A DNA stretch of 64,000 nucleotides, taken from NCBI RefSeq assembly GCF_002288925.2, contig NW_022098001.1:12954557-13018556 (forward strand). Direction: 5' to 3'. This DNA comes from Delphinapterus leucas (lineage: Eukaryota > Chordata > Mammalia > Artiodactyla > Monodontidae). Shown one piece after another: positions 33,038 through 45,215 of the stretch. The first letter of the stretch is position 1. Every line of letters begins with the position of its first letter. The notes under the pieces are model-generated. The model had not been told where the DNA came from and ran no database searches. It was given only the letters and a program-made list of their open reading frames with translations. Made by a program: the position numbers and the translations under genes.

Positions 33038-36000
33038 ATGGTAATAGGAACACACATATTGATAATTACCTAAATGTGAATGGATTAAATGCTCCAACCA
33101 AAAGACACAGGCTCGTGGAATTGATACAAAAGCAAGACCCATCTATATGCTGTCTACAAGAGACCCACTTCAGACCTAGGGGCACATACAGACTGAAAGT
33201 GAGGGGATGGAAAAAAGATATTCCATGAAAATGAAAATCAAAAGAAACCTCGAGTAGCAATACTCATATCAGATAAAATAGACTTTAAAATAAAGAATGT
33301 TACAAGAGACAAGGAAGGACACTACATAATGATTAAGGGATCAATCCAAGAAGAAGATATAACAATTATAAATATATATGCACCTAACATAGGAGCACCC
33401 CAATACATAAGGCAACTGCTAACAGCTATAAAAGAGGAAATCAACAGTAACACAATAATAGTGGGGGACTTTAGCACCTCACTTACACCAATGGACAGAT
33501 CATCCAAACAGAAAATTAGTAAGGAAACACAAGCTTTAAATGACACAATAGACCAGATAGATTTAATTGATATTTATAGGACATTCCATCCCAAAACAGC
33601 AGATTACACTTTCTTTTCTAGTGCACACGGAACATTCTCCAGGATAGATCACATCTTGGGTCACAAATCAAGTCTCAGTAAATTTAAGAAAATTGAAATC
33701 ATATCAAGCATCTTTTCCAACCATAATACTATGAGATTAAAAATGAATTACAGGGCTTTCCTGGTGGTGCAGTGGTTGAGAGTCCACCTGCCAATGCAGG
33801 GGACATGGGTTCGTGCCCCAGTCTGGGAAGATCCCACATGCCACGGAGCGGCTGGGCCTGTGAGCCATGGCTGCTGAGCCTGTGCGTCCGGAGCCTGTGC
33901 TCCGCAACGGGAGAGGCCACAGCAGTGAGAGGCCTGCATAGCTCAAAAAAAAAAAAAAAAGAATTACAGGGAAAAAAACGTAAAAAACACAAACACATGG
34001 AGGCTAAACAATACAGTACTAAATAACCAAGACATCACTGAAGACATTAAAGAGGAAATCAAAAAATACCTAGAGACAAATTACAATGAAAACACAACCA
34101 TCCAAAACCCATGGGATGCAGCAAATGCAGTTCTAAGAGGGAACTTTATAGAAATACAAGCCTACCTCAGGAAACAAGAAAAATCTCAAATAAACAATCT
34201 AACCTTACACCTAAAGGAACTAGAGAAAGAAGAACAAACAAAACCCAAAGTTAGTAGAAGGAAAGAAATCACAAAGATCAGAGCAGAAATAAATGAAATA
34301 GAAACAAAGAATACAATAGCAAAGATCAATAAAACTAAAAGCTGGTTCTTTGAGAAGATAAACAAAATTGATAAACATTTAGCCAGACTCATCAAGAAAA
34401 AGAGGGAGAGGACTCAAATCAATAAAATTAGAAATGAAAAAGGAGAAGTTACAACAGCCACTGCAGAAATACAAAGCATCCTAAGAGACTACTACAAGCA
34501 ACTCTATGCCAATAAAATAGACAACCTGGAAGAAATGGACAAATTCTTAGAATGGTATACCCTTCCAAGTCTGAACCAGGAAGAAATAGAAAATATGAAC
34601 AGACCAATCACAAGTAATGAAACTGAAACCGTGATTAAAAATCTTCCAACAAACAAAAGTCCAGGACCAGATGGCTTCACAGGTGAATTCTATCAAACAT
34701 TTAGAGAAGAGCTAACACCCATCCTTCTCAAACTCTTCCAAAAAATTGCAGAGGGAGGAAAACTCCCAAACTCATTCTATGAGGCAACCATCACCCTGAT
34801 ACAAAAACCAGACAAAGATACTACAAAAAAAGAAAATTACAGACCATTAACACTGATAAATATAGATGCAAAAATCCTCAATAAAATACTATCAAACAGA
34901 ATCCAACAACACATTAAAAGGATCATACACCATGATCAAGTGGGATTTATCCCAGGGACACAAGAGAAGGATGCCCACTCTCACCGCTATTATTCAACAT
35001 AGTTTTGGAAGTCCTAGCCTCGGCAATCAGAGACAAAAAAGAAATAAAAGGAATGCAAATTGGAAAAGAAGAAGTAAAACTGTCACTGTTTGCAGATGAC
35101 ATGAGACTATACATAGAGAATCCTAAAGATGCCACCAGAAAACTACTAGAGCTAATAAATGAATTTGGTAAAGTAGCAGGATACAAAATTAATGCCCAGA
35201 AATCTCCTGCATTCCTATACACTAACAATGAAAGTTCAGAAAGGGAAATTAAAGAAACAATCACATTCACCATTGCAACAAAAAGAATGAAATACCTAGG
35301 AATAAACCTACCTAAGGAGGTAAAAGACCTGTACTCAGAAAGTTATAAGACACTGATGAAAGAAATCAAAGATGACACAAAAAGATGGAGAGATATACCA
35401 TGTTCTTGGATTGGAAGAATCAATATTGTGAAAATATAGTCATACTACCCAAAGCAATCTACAGATTCAATGCAATCTCTATCAAATTACCAGTGGCACT
35501 TTTTACAGACCTAGAACAAAAAAATCTTAAAATTTGTATGGAGACTGGAAAGATCACAAATAGCCCAAGCAGTCTTGAGGGAAAAAATGGAGCTGGAAGA
35601 ATCAGACTCCCTGACTTCAGACTATACTACAAAGCTACGGTAATCAAGACAATATGGCACTGGCACAAAAACATAAATATTGATCAACAGAACAAGATAG
35701 AAAGCCCAGAGATAAACCCACGCACCCATGGTCAACTAATCTATGACAAAGGAGGCAAGGCTATACAATGGAGAAAAGACAGTCTCTTCAATAAGTGGTG
35801 CTGGGAAAACTGGACAGCTACAGGTAAAAGAATGAAATTAGAACACTCCATAACACCATACACAAAAATAAACTCAAAATGGATTCAAGACCTAAATGTA
35901 AGACTGGACACTATAAAACTCTTAGAGGAAAACATAGGAAGAACACTCTGACATAAATCACAGCAAGATCTTTCTTGATCCACCTCCTAGAGTAATGGAT

Positions 36001-36810
36001 ATAAAACCAAAAATAAACAAATGGGACCTAATGAAACTTAAAAGCTTTTGCAAAGCAAAGGAAACTACAAACAAGATGAAAAGACAACCCTCAGAATGGG
36101 AGAAAATATTTGCAAATGAATCAGTGGACAAAGGTTTAATCTCCAAAATATATAAACAGCTCATGCAGCTCAATATTAAAAAAACAAACAACCCAATCCA
36201 AAAATGGGCAGAAGACCTAAATAGACATTTCTCCAAAGAAGACATACAGATGGCCAAGAAGCACATTAAAAGCTGCTCAACATCTCTAATTATTAGAGAA
36301 ATGAAAATCAAAACTACAATGAGGTATCACCTCACACCAGTTAGAATGGGCATCATCAGAAAATCTACAAAGAACAAATGCTGGAGAGGGTGTGGAAAAA
36401 GGGGAACCCTCTTGCACTGTTGGTGGGAATGTAAATTGATACAGCCACTATGGAGAACAGTATGGAGGTTCCTCAAAAAACTAAAAATAGAATTACCATA
36501 TGACCCAGCAATCCCACTACTGGGCATATACAGACAAAACCATAATTCAAAAAGACACATGCACCCCAATGTTCATTGCAGCACTATTTACAATAGCCAG
36601 GACATGGAAGCAAACTAAATGCCCTTTGACAGACAAATGGATAAAGAAGATGTGGTACATATATACAATGGAATATTACTCAGCCATAAAAGGAATGAAA
36701 TTGGGTCATTTGTAGAGAACTGGATGGACCTGGAGACTGTCATACAGAGTGGAGTAAGTCAGAAAGAGAAAAACAAATATCGTATATTAACGCATATATG
36801 TGGAACCTAG
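33038..36810 (+). pseudogene. L1 ORF2 (endonuclease/reverse transcriptase), inactivated
   Basis: ATG at 33038; the frame is lost after 11 codons by a 1-base deletion (TAA at 33071). Endonuclease blocks follow: the QETHF-equivalent near 33145-33170, and NIYAPN and VGDF (about 33370-33475). Then comes the SINE insertion. The reverse transcriptase has [13 protein letters not shown] (about 34660-34697) and the catalytic FADDM at 35089-35103. Between them, near 34960-34975, roughly 270 bp are missing, including the first catalytic Asp motif. The C-terminal Cys-His segment survives (C-W-R-G-C-G-K, then LLHCWWEC at about 36380-36432). It terminates at TAG 36808-36810. Total length fits a normal L1 ORF2 (about 1275 codons) minus the deletion plus the SINE. 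Confidence 0.9.
33756..33960 (+). mobile_element. CHR-2-type SINE inside L1 ORF2
   Basis: From 'ctttcctggtggtgcagtgg' through the B box 'gggttcgtgcccc' to an A tail of about 17. Perfect 11-bp target duplication GAATTACAGGG at 33745-33755 and 33961-33971. It dates after the L1 insertion. Several CpG sites have decayed to TG/CA. Confidence 0.95.
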
Positions 36811-37139
36811 AAAAATGGTACAGTTGAACTGGTTTGCTGGGCAGAGATAGAGATACAAATGCAGAGAACAAACGTATGGACACCAAGGGGGGAAGTGGCG
36901 GGGGGTGTGTGTGGTGTGGTGTGATGAATTGGGCGATTGGGATTGACATGTATACACTGATGTGTATAAAATGGATGACTAATAAGAACCTGCTGTATAA
37001 AAATTAAATAAAATTCAAAAAGAAAAGAGAAAGGGTCAGAAGATATAAAACAATAAAACATTCTGACCAAATCAGCAGGTATTTAAGGTCTTCTCCTAGG
37101 TCACAGTGAATCAAAACCAAACACTAAAATCAAAGGCTG

Positions 37140-37605
37140 TCTTCATCTTTGCCTCCATCTCAAGCCACAGAGGACACTTTCCTGCCCTATTCTCAGCTGC
37201 CTCCTTGCTACTCACACCTGACCCCGGCAGGCTTTGGTAACTTCACTTCTCACAGCTGCCTCTCACGTCTGCCCTGTCCTAGCCCATCCCGAACTTCCCA
37301 GGGCATCTGATGACTCTCTCTCTCTGCACGGAATGCCAACCGATGCCTGCTCTGCATGTATTCACATGTTAAATGCCACCCCCTCCATGCAGCCATTCCT
37401 CTGCGTTTCTCTGGGCTCCTGCAGCAGTTTGTCTATGTTTCTCCTGTCATATCTGTCACGTCCTGTCTTGTGCTGCAGTGATTTTTACAGTCCTCTTTTC
37501 TCAGAGCTCATAAGGGCCCGGAGAGCAAGAACTATGTCTTCTCATTGTTTTGTTCCTGTCGTCACATTGCTGACAATGTCTGGCATGGGATAGGCACCTG
37601 AGATT
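37140..37605 (+). mobile_element. L2 LINE 3' UTR
   Basis: Forward L2: 'gcctgctctgcatgtattcacatgtt', 'ccccctccatgcagccattcc', 'agagctcataagggcccggagagcaagaac' and 'acattgctgacaatgtctggcatgggataggcac'. Confidence 0.7.
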
Positions 37606-37624
37606 AGGAAGGGACCTGGCACGA

Positions 37625-37845
37625 TGGCTAGGTGGCTAAGAGTGGGCTTGGAGTCAGATTATCAGGTGTCGGGCCTCCACATGCCACCCAGCCGTTGTGT
37701 GATACTGAGAAAGTTACCCAATCTCTCTGTTTCTTCATTTAATCATCTACAAAATGGGGATAGTAACAATACCTACCTTCTAAGGATGCTGTCAGAATTA
37801 ATGAGACACATAGCTTGGAATAATGCTTACCATATACTAAAAACT
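37625..37845 (+). mobile_element. MIR SINE
   Basis: Forward MIR almost full length: 'ggctaggtggctaagagtggg' (A-box end), 'actgagaaagttacccaatctctctgtttc', 'acaaaatggggatagtaacaatacctacc' and 'ggaataatgcttaccatatac'. The CHR SINE at 37861 lies immediately 3'. Confidence 0.85.
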
Positions 37846-37860
37846 GGATTTAGCTATTTT

Positions 37861-38070
37861 TTTTATTTTTATTTTTTTGCGGTACTTGGGCCTCTCACTG
37901 TTGTGGCCTCTCCCGTTGCGGAGCACAGGCTCCGGACGCGCAGGCTCAGCGGCCATGGCTCATGGGCCCAGCCGCTCCGCGGCTCGTGGGATCTTCCCGG
38001 ACCGGGGCATGAACCTGCGTCCCCTGCATCGGCAGGCGGACTCTCAACCACTGTGCCACCAAGGAAGCCC
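37861..38070 (-). mobile_element. CHR-2-type SINE, near-consensus
   Basis: T-rich tail at the left, 'ttgcggtacttgggcctctcactg', through 'gtgccaccaaggaagccc' at the right. Perfect 15-bp target duplication GGATTTAGCTATTTT at 37846-37860 and 38071-38085. CpG sites are largely kept, so the copy is young. The 161-residue frame across it is an artefact. Confidence 0.95.
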
Positions 38071-38085
38071 GGATTTAGCTATTTT

Positions 38086-39236
38086 AATCAAGGAAGTTCA
38101 TTGAATTGAATTAAGCATCTCTTTTCCACACTTAGTGCCCTCTTCTTTCTCTCCAACATCCTAGGCCCATTTCACGTTATATAATTTTTTTTATAGTAAG
38201 TAGCATTTTATTGGATTTAGAGGAAGAAATAAAGGGTCAACCCTCAGGGCAGGAGGATATGGTGATGTGAGTAATAGGATACTCAGACCTCAGAAGGAAG
38301 TGGTATCTTAAATGCCTAGAACGTTAACAATTTCTCAGAACAGATGGACTTTAGACTGAAGAAATATTCGTGGGTGGGTGGGGAGGAGGGAAACGGTGGG
38401 ACTAAGAAAGTATAAAGTCCCCAGGTTTTGGCCTAGAGTGACTGATAACTAGTTTTCAAGGTGACACAGGAAGCTGGTCCTTCATTGGGTTGGATTCAGC
38501 TGGCCCCACCCTCATGCCAGTTGCAGTTGTTTATTTCTAACCTCTTTTAGGGACCACATTAGAGAGGACACACTCTCTGGGTCCCTTGAAAGATCCTGTA
38601 AAAATGAAGGCAGTCCCTTGTAAGTAAAATATCCCTGAATGCAACAATCTTTGGATAATTATAGTCTCCCAGGAGCATAATCCTTAAATGGCTGAGTTAA
38701 TTATAGCATCCCAGGCCTGTGGCACTTCTCTTTTGAGAATCTAATCCCATGGACAGAGGGAAGTGGGGACCCCAGGATGCTGCTTCTGCTGAGTTCCCCT
38801 AGTCCACATCTATGATGGATTATTCTAGAAAGCAAGCCCCCGTGAGTCTTGCAACACAGACTTTCTTGCTCATGCTAGGGTACAATGAAGAGCCCAGTAC
38901 CCAGGTCGCAGGAGCGAGGGCAGTTCTAGCTGAAAAATAGACAACCCTGTGTATTAGCAAATGAGGTGAGAAATGATTCTCTGGAACTACACCTCTGACA
39001 GTTATCAGAACCCTGATGTTTCAGGGACAGTCTTGGGCAAGGAGAGATCAAATCAAAGTGCATGTTGGTGTGACTTTTATGTTCATCTTCTAATTTAGCC
39101 TGCGAGGCTATTTGGGGGAAGTGTGGTAGTTTGGCCACAGCTATGTCTGATCTCTCAAAAGGGCAGATAGACTGGAAGAAAGACAAAAGTGGCTAGTTCT
39201 GGACTGGACCTCTAACACTGGTCAAAGAGCCTTTTT
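38086..39236. other. Unassigned DNA, no gene seen
   Basis: Over 1 kb of unique sequence without recognised repeats. The minus-strand 86-residue frame at 38926-39186 has no motif. Confidence 0.35.
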
Positions 39237-39246
39237 AAAATGTGTA

Positions 39247-39551
39247 CAGATGAACTTATTTACAAGAAAGAAACAGACTCACAGACGTAGGAAACAAACT
39301 TATGCTTACCAAAGGAGAAAGGGAAGGGGGAGGGATAAATTAGGAGTTTGGGATTAACATATACACACTCCTATATATAAAATAAATAACCAACAAGGAC
39401 CTACTGTTTAGCACAGGGAACTCTACTCAATAATTTGTAATAACCTATAAAGGAAAAGAATCTGAAAAAATAAATGTATATATGACCAAATCACTTTGCT
39501 GTACACCCAAAACTAATACCACATTGTAAATCAAATATACTTCAATTAAAA
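39247..39551 (+). mobile_element. 5'-truncated cetartiodactyl L1 (3' end only)
   Basis: 305 bp of 3' UTR: 'gggattaacatatacacactcc', 'aacaaggacctactgtttagcacagggaac', 'caaatcactttgctgtacacc', 'aactaataccacattg', ending in an A tail. 10-bp target duplication AAAATGTGTA at 39237-39246 and 39552-39561. Confidence 0.9.
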
Positions 39552-39721
39552 AAAATGTGTAAACTAGTATTCCCAAGGCAGAGAAAAGAGAGCAGGGATG
39601 GCTTGGTGTCTCCCATCACCCTCACTGGGAAAACAAGCCCAAGTGAACCTTTAATAGATGGGCAGCCAGAGGTGTCCTGCCTGTCAGTGAGTGACAGTGT
39701 CTCTGTCAAAGGGTGCCAACA

Positions 39722-40076
39722 GAATTTCCCTGGTGGCTCAGTGGTTAAGAATCAGCCTGCCAATGCAGGGGACTCGGTTCGAGCCCTAGTCTGGGAAGAT
39801 CCCACGTGCCGTGGAGCAACTAAGCCTGTGCGCCACCACTACGGAGCCTGCTCTCTAGAGCCCTCCAGCCACAACTACTGAGCCCTCATGCCACAACTAC
39901 TGAAGCCCGTGCACCTAGAGCCCGTGCTCCGCAACAAGAGAAGCCACCGCAATGAGAAGCCCACGCACCGCCACAAAGAGTAGCCTCCGCTTGGCTCAAC
40001 TAGAGAAAGCCAGCACGCAGCAACGAAGACACAACGCAGCAAAAATAAATAAATTTTTAAAAATTACATTAAAAAA
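39722..40076 (+). mobile_element. CHR-1-type long SINE
   Basis: About 355 bp from 'gaatttccctggtggctcagtgg', B box 'cggttcgagccc', through the repeated 'ccacaactactgagcc' and 'cgtgctccgcaacaagagaagcc' blocks to an AATAAATAAA/A tail. Target duplication AAAGGGTGCCA at 39708-39718 and 40077-40087. Confidence 0.95.
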
Positions 40077-40087
40077 AAAGGGTGCCA

Positions 40088-41289
40088 CAACATCCCTTAA
40101 TTCCCGGAAGGCTCCTTATTCATAGCTTGCATTAATTTGCTCTTGACTGTCAGTGACTCTCTGAGTGATTTAAAGTCATCGTGAGGAGTGTATATTTTGT
40201 TTTATTAACTACACTACAACCTCCCCGTGGATAGGTACCGTGGTTGATAAGACAGAGACCCTGTTACACACTGTCTCCGGGACTCACCCCATGGTTTATG
40301 GGAACAAGCTGCATTTTCCTTTTACAACCTGCCACTGTTTGGTTCCCACAATTAGCAGGGGTTGTTATGACTCACTTCACTCATAGGGCTCTTTTCTTTT
40401 GAGGCTTGGCAAGGACACTTTCTCTAGTTCAGCTGACTTCTGTGGGCCCTGGGATGAGTTTATAGATAAGAATAATAAAACCCTTTAATGACCTCTATTT
40501 CCTAAGCTGGTAAGGGATGGGAGTGGTGCACACATTTATCTTTAATATAGATCCTTCCAGGTTCCATACAGTTTTGTTGTTGTTCTTGTTGCATCTACAT
40601 CATTTGTAACATTCACTCATTCATTCACTTGCTACTATTTGTTTCATTTCATTTTGCAGGCATGTTCTGACACTAAGATAGGTATCGTGCCCTTTCAGAG
40701 CATATTATGCACACAGGATACTCAATAAATAGTGCCCGTGTCTCTTAAAGCACAGCCATGCATCTCGATGATATTACTGTGGGTTGTTTCACAACCACCG
40801 ATAGGTTGAACACCAGCTTTTTTATGCCACAAGTATTTTCCCCACTGTCATCACTTTTTGCCATTGCTCTGCTAAGGTGATTCGGAAAAGTGTGTTGATG
40901 GGATCCTGCCTTTTCTAAACTGTTTTATTTCTTGCTGTTTTCTCTTTGAAGAATGTAGATGTCACACTAGGTACATTACATTTCCTGGGATTCATGTACT
41001 GTCAGGGTGCCTGTTAGGGTCTCTTTGTGGGTTGCACAGAGGCAGAGTTTGTAGCAAACAAAAGCAAGACTAGAAGAAGGGCTACCAAGACCCAGAACCA
41101 CACTCCAGGCAAGCTTTTGGATAGCAGCAAACACACAGATGCAGCACTAATAATACTTCAATATTATTTCACAAAAGGGGCATGCTGACCTGTCAATAGA
41201 CACCAAATTAAGTTCTCTCTGAGGTTCCCTGCAAATTGGAAGGAGTCAGAAAGTACAAAGCACCTAGTCCTAAGACCTATCCATCTATC
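40088..41289. other. Unassigned DNA, weak L2 terminus at 40640-40735
   Basis: 'aggatactcaataaatagtg' resembles a forward L2 end. Otherwise unique, with no gene signal. Confidence 0.35.
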
Positions 41290-41720
41290 TAATTTTTAAA
41301 AATTGGGTAAGAACATTTAACGTGAAATCTACTCCCTTACCAAATCTGTAAGTGTACAATATAGTATTGTTGACTTTAGGCACAGTGTTGCCTAGAACTT
41401 ACTCATCTTGCATAACTGAATCTTTATACTTGTTGAACTGCTGTTCAACCATCTCCCCCTCCCCTAGCCCCTGAAAATTGCCATTCTACTCCCTACCTCT
41501 ATGAGTTTGACTATTTTAGATACCTCATATCGGTGGAATCACACAGTATTTATTTTTCTGTGACTAGCTTATTTCACTTTAATGCCCTCAAGTTTCATCC
41601 TTTTTGTTGCAAATGGCAGAATTTCCTCCTTTAACTCTAAAAAACATTCCATTGTGTGTATACAGCACATTTTCTTTGTCAATGCCATTTAGGTTGTTTC
41701 TATATCCTAATTTTTAAATA
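41290..41720 (-). mobile_element. L1MA/MB-type 3' UTR fragment
   Basis: Reverse landmarks: 'gtaagtgtacaatatagtattgttgac', 'ctcatcttgcataactgaatc', 'atctccccctcccctagcccctg', 'gtggaatcacacagtattt' and 'tggcagaatttcctcct'. Confidence 0.8.
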
Positions 41721-41844
41721 AAATTTTATCATCTACAAGAGGTTTTTTTAAAAAAATCCGATATGTTGTATTCTTGTCAACAACTAGCTTAAAATGCTTT
41801 AAAATTCCACAAGAAAAATAGAAGATTCCCTAACATAGGATATG

Positions 41845-42328
41845 AAGTCCACCAGAATCTGGCTCCGTCTGCATCTCCAGCCTCATTTCCCTTTGTCTTC
41901 CTTCCCTTTCTGCTCCAGCTTCATTGAACTCTACAGGGTTCCCACACACAAGTTGCTTCCGGCCCTTTGCCTCTACTTACCCTGCTCACTCCTGGGAATC
42001 TCTTTTCTTCCCCTCACCCTCTTCACCTAGGAGATTCCTGTGCAGACATGAAGACTCAGCTCATGTGTCACCTCCTCCAGGAAGCTTTCCCTAAACCTTT
42101 GTCTTCCCCCCATCCCCTGAACTTCCCCTCTGCTCCTACAGTACCCTGTTTGTAGCTCTATCCTTTGGCTTCCTGTAATATATTACAATGATCTGTTTCT
42201 GTGTTCAGAATTCCCACTAGATTTTGAACACCTTGAGGGTGGTGACATTTCATCTCTGCATCCCCAAGGCCTAGCAAAATGTCTAGTAGAGTACCAAGTA
42301 CTCAACATATATTTGTGGACTGAAATAA
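41845..42328 (+). mobile_element. L2 LINE 3' UTR
   Basis: Forward L2 in order: 'gaatctggctccgtctgcatctcc', 'ggccctttgcctctactt', 'actcagctcatgtgtcacctcctccaggaagc', 'ggtggtgacatttcatctctgc' and 'aagtactcaacatatatttg'. Confidence 0.8.
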
Positions 42329-42329
42329 T

Positions 42330-42460
42330 GAAAGCTATTTAACTTTTTTGAGCTGCAGCTTCCTCACCTGCAAAGTGGGGACAACAATATCTTCCTTGTA
42401 GGATTTCTGTGAGGATTGAGAGCATGTTGGTAAAATGTCTTGTCTAGCACCTTCAGGAAG
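42330..42460 (+). mobile_element. MIR SINE fragment
   Basis: 'agcttcctcacctgcaaagtggggacaacaatatc' and 'ttctgtgaggattgagagc' follow the forward MIR core. Confidence 0.65.
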
Positions 42461-43224
42461 GAGCTCGAAGGAGGGTGGTCCTCCTTCTTATCAATCAAAG
42501 TGCAATGGACACATGGTGGAAAGGTCGTTTTCTGACTGAAGGCCGGGAATCATAGCCAAAGAGTGGAGGACGGGGCTGGCTGGGCAGTGTGTCGTCAGCC
42601 ACACCCTCAAGCCAGATTGGTGGGATGACACAGAGACTGGGTCCCAACTCACACACACAGTGACCCTCGCCAACTGCTGGTTGCCGGTTACTGGTGATCG
42701 AGGTTCACAGATTCTTGAGGAAACCTCCTTCCCCTCATTCAACTGACCCATTGGGTGACCCATGAAAGCCATCCAACGGTGGAGTTAGGTTGAGTGTATT
42801 GCCTTTCTGCCTGCCGTAGGAACTGTGGTCCTCCTGAAGGTGCAACAAAGGTCCTGGCGGATTCCACTTCCACTGCTCAGCCTGCCCCAGGTTCTATGTG
42901 CAAGCTGCTGTTATTGTTTGCATTCAAAAGGAGCAGGGCTGTTCTGGATTTGTACAGTTAAACCTGAGTTAAACCAGAACCCCAGCTACTTGGAACCCTC
43001 AAATAACCAAGACTTGGCGTTCCCTTTCCAAAGGAAGAGGTAAATCTTAAAGAGCACAAACCAAGATCAGGCTTTTAGTGAAAATAAACAAGCAAGGAAG
43101 CAAACGGAACAATAAAACCCCAATGAGGAAACAAACAAAATTCGAAAGGTACCACTCACAAATGACTTTCAGAACTAAGTTAGATTTAGTCCAGAGTTCA
43201 GCTCAAACTTCTACACCTTTCATA
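42461..43224. other. Unassigned DNA
   Basis: No recognised repeat. The 93-residue minus-strand frame (42491-42772) lacks motifs. Confidence 0.35.
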
Positions 43225-43465
43225 TGAAGAGAATAAGAGATTTGGGGTTTGGAGTTAAGGAGACCTGGGTTTAAGTCCCAGTGCTTCCATTTATTATCGA
43301 TATTTTTGAGATATTGGACAAGTTATTTTACCTGTCTAAACCTTGGCGTTCTCAGCTGTAAATTAGGGGTAGCAATGATAACTACGTACTTTGAGAACTG
43401 AGATAACACATGTAAGGGCTTAACATAGTGTCCAGCACATGGTAAGTGCTGCATTAGCTTTAATT
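43225..43465 (+). mobile_element. MIR SINE
   Basis: Forward MIR: 'ggagacctgggtttaagtccc' (B-box region), 'ttggacaagttattttacctgtctaaacc', 'ctgtaaattaggggtagcaatg' and 'tgtccagcacatggtaagtgctgc'. Confidence 0.85.
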
Positions 43466-43916
43466 ATTATTAACTATCTCTTGACAGTGCAAAAGCTAAA
43501 TTATGTCCAGCATTCTTTATTTATAAAAGCAGAAAAATGTTTCATACAAAAATCAACCAAAATACCTCAGCCTGGATTATGCGGTGGAACCAGAGCATTT
43601 ATAGAAAAATAATGTACCGGTAACAGATCTCTATAGAGGATCAGGCATTTTGTACCATGCATAAGTGAGGGAGAACATTCTGAAAATCTTACACAAGTCG
43701 TTCCTCTTGATTATTAAAAAAGACAACGACCTTTCCGTTTTTGTTGTTGAGCCATGTACAAAAGATACGTAGAGGGTGTGTCCAAACTTGCCCAGTGTTC
43801 AAATCACCTCAGATGTCCTGTTAACCTTCCCTGCATTCATCCTACCAACCAATATGCCCTTTCATATTAGTAAATAGAAGGCTCAATTTAAAAGAAAACA
43901 CAGTAGTGGTCTGTAT
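43466..43916. other. Unassigned DNA
   Basis: Unique AT-rich sequence between MIR and LTR; nothing recognised. Confidence 0.35.
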
Positions 43917-43919
43917 TAG

Positions 43920-44430
43920 TTGCTAGCTGCTGTAACAAATTACAAAAACTTAGTGGCTTAAAAAATAAAACTGTATTACCTTACAGTTCTGGAGGTCAGA
44001 AGCCTGAAATGGGTCTCAGTGGCTAACTCAAGGTGTCATCAGGGCTATATTTCTTCTGGAAACGCTAGGAGAGAATCTGTTTCCTTGCCTTTTCCAGCTT
44101 CTAGAGGCTGCCCATGTTCCTTGATTTGAGGTCCGATTCCTCCATCTTCAAAGCCAGCAACCTTGGGCTGAGTCCTTCTCCTGCTGTTATCTCTCTGGTT
44201 CTCATTCTTCTGCTTCCCTCTTCCACTTATAAGGATTCGTGTGATCAACTGGACTCACCTGGATAATTCAGGATCATCTTCATATATCAAGCTCAGTGGG
44301 TTAACAAGCTTAATTCCATCGACAGCCTTAATTCTCCTTACAATGTAACCTAACATATTCACAGGTTCTGGGGGTTTGGATGTGAACATCATGGGGCCAG
44401 GGGAGGGGCATTATTCTGCCTACTACCTAT
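43920..44430 (-). mobile_element. MLT1-type MaLR LTR
   Basis: Reverse-complement LTR: 'ctgtattagttgctagctgctgtaac', 'cttacagttctggaggtcagaagcc', 'cttgccttttccagcttctagaggctgcc', 'cttataaggattcgtgtg' and 'ggccaggggaggggcattattctgcctac'. Orientation is minus because the 'ctgtattag' end is the LTR 3' end. Confidence 0.8.
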
Positions 44431-44859
44431 CCTAGAAGTTTTGTCTCATAGGTGCTATAGCAAAATTGGCTAATGAAGGTGTTATTTCCTTCCTTCCCTC
44501 AAGACTACTTTAGTTGGTATGGGAAGGATATCTAAATATTTAACATGAGTTTTTAGAACATCCACGAAATAGAGGGGTGTGTTGAAAGAGTGAAAATTAT
44601 ACATTATCATACACAAGAAACTTGCCAGTATGACAGCGAGCACACATGCATATAGAAAGTCATCTAGAGATCAAGTTTATCTTCCTGACTCAACACTACC
44701 ACCTGGAGTAATTGCTCAACTTCTCCACGTCCATCTCTGAACTTCAGTGTGCCTCTCTGCACTTTTGCCACACACACAGAATGAACTGAGTTTAATTTGA
44801 ATGGTGCTTCCCTAAGTGTAGATTCCAAGGGGACTATTGTACGCATCCAGACACTTTTC

Positions 44860-45215
44860 GTTATATGCGACAGAAAACCTAACCCAAACTGGCTTAAACA
44901 ATAAAGGAGAATTTTTATCTCAGAAAATGTCCAGAGTAGGTCAGGTGTCAAAAAAGGATGAATAATTATGGCCTAGCTCTGTTTCTCTACGATATTGCTG
45001 TTTCTGCTTCCCATCATCTATCAGCGCAATTCTCAGGCTGACCTACCTCATGGTGGCATAAGTGACTGTAGCACTTCCGGACTTCAATATTCCAAAGCAC
45101 GTGTCCTCAGATTCACTCTGATTGATTCAGATAATGTCACATTTGCTGCAAGCCTGCCCCTGAATCAATAATAATGGCCAGGGGAATGGAATATACAGAT
45201 TGCTTAAGTCAAGGC
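44860..45215. repeat. Old interspersed repeat, family not assigned
   Basis: Contains 'tgcgacagaaaacctaacccaaactggcttaaacaat' and 'ggccaggggaatggaatatacagattg', patterns I associate with an ancient dispersed eutherian repeat (LTR-like), but I cannot name it securely. Confidence 0.4.

Larger units (their letters stand above)
31906..37033 (+). mobile_element. Cetartiodactyl-type L1, nearly complete but dead
   Basis: Contains a short 5' region, ORF1 (32069-32979), ORF2 (33038-36810), a 3' UTR with 'gggattgacatgtatacactgatg' and 'aataagaacctgctgtata', and an A-rich tail near 37000-37033. It is broken by stops, frameshifts, a deletion in ORF2 and a SINE insertion (33756-33960). No 5' promoter region of normal length is seen, so it is 5'-truncated just upstream of ORF1. 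The exact left border is uncertain. Confidence 0.85.

Noticed and set aside
33329..33877. 182-residue frame with endonuclease similarity as a possible functional gene
   Set aside because: It is a piece of L1 ORF2 that ends inside an inserted SINE; upstream frame is already lost.
35995..36618. 207-residue frame as an independent gene
   Set aside because: It is the C-terminal part of the same dead L1 ORF2.
37624..38109. 161-residue plus-strand frame
   Set aside because: It spans MIR and a CHR SINE; similar peptide runs recur at every CHR copy (26068, 50064, 54300).
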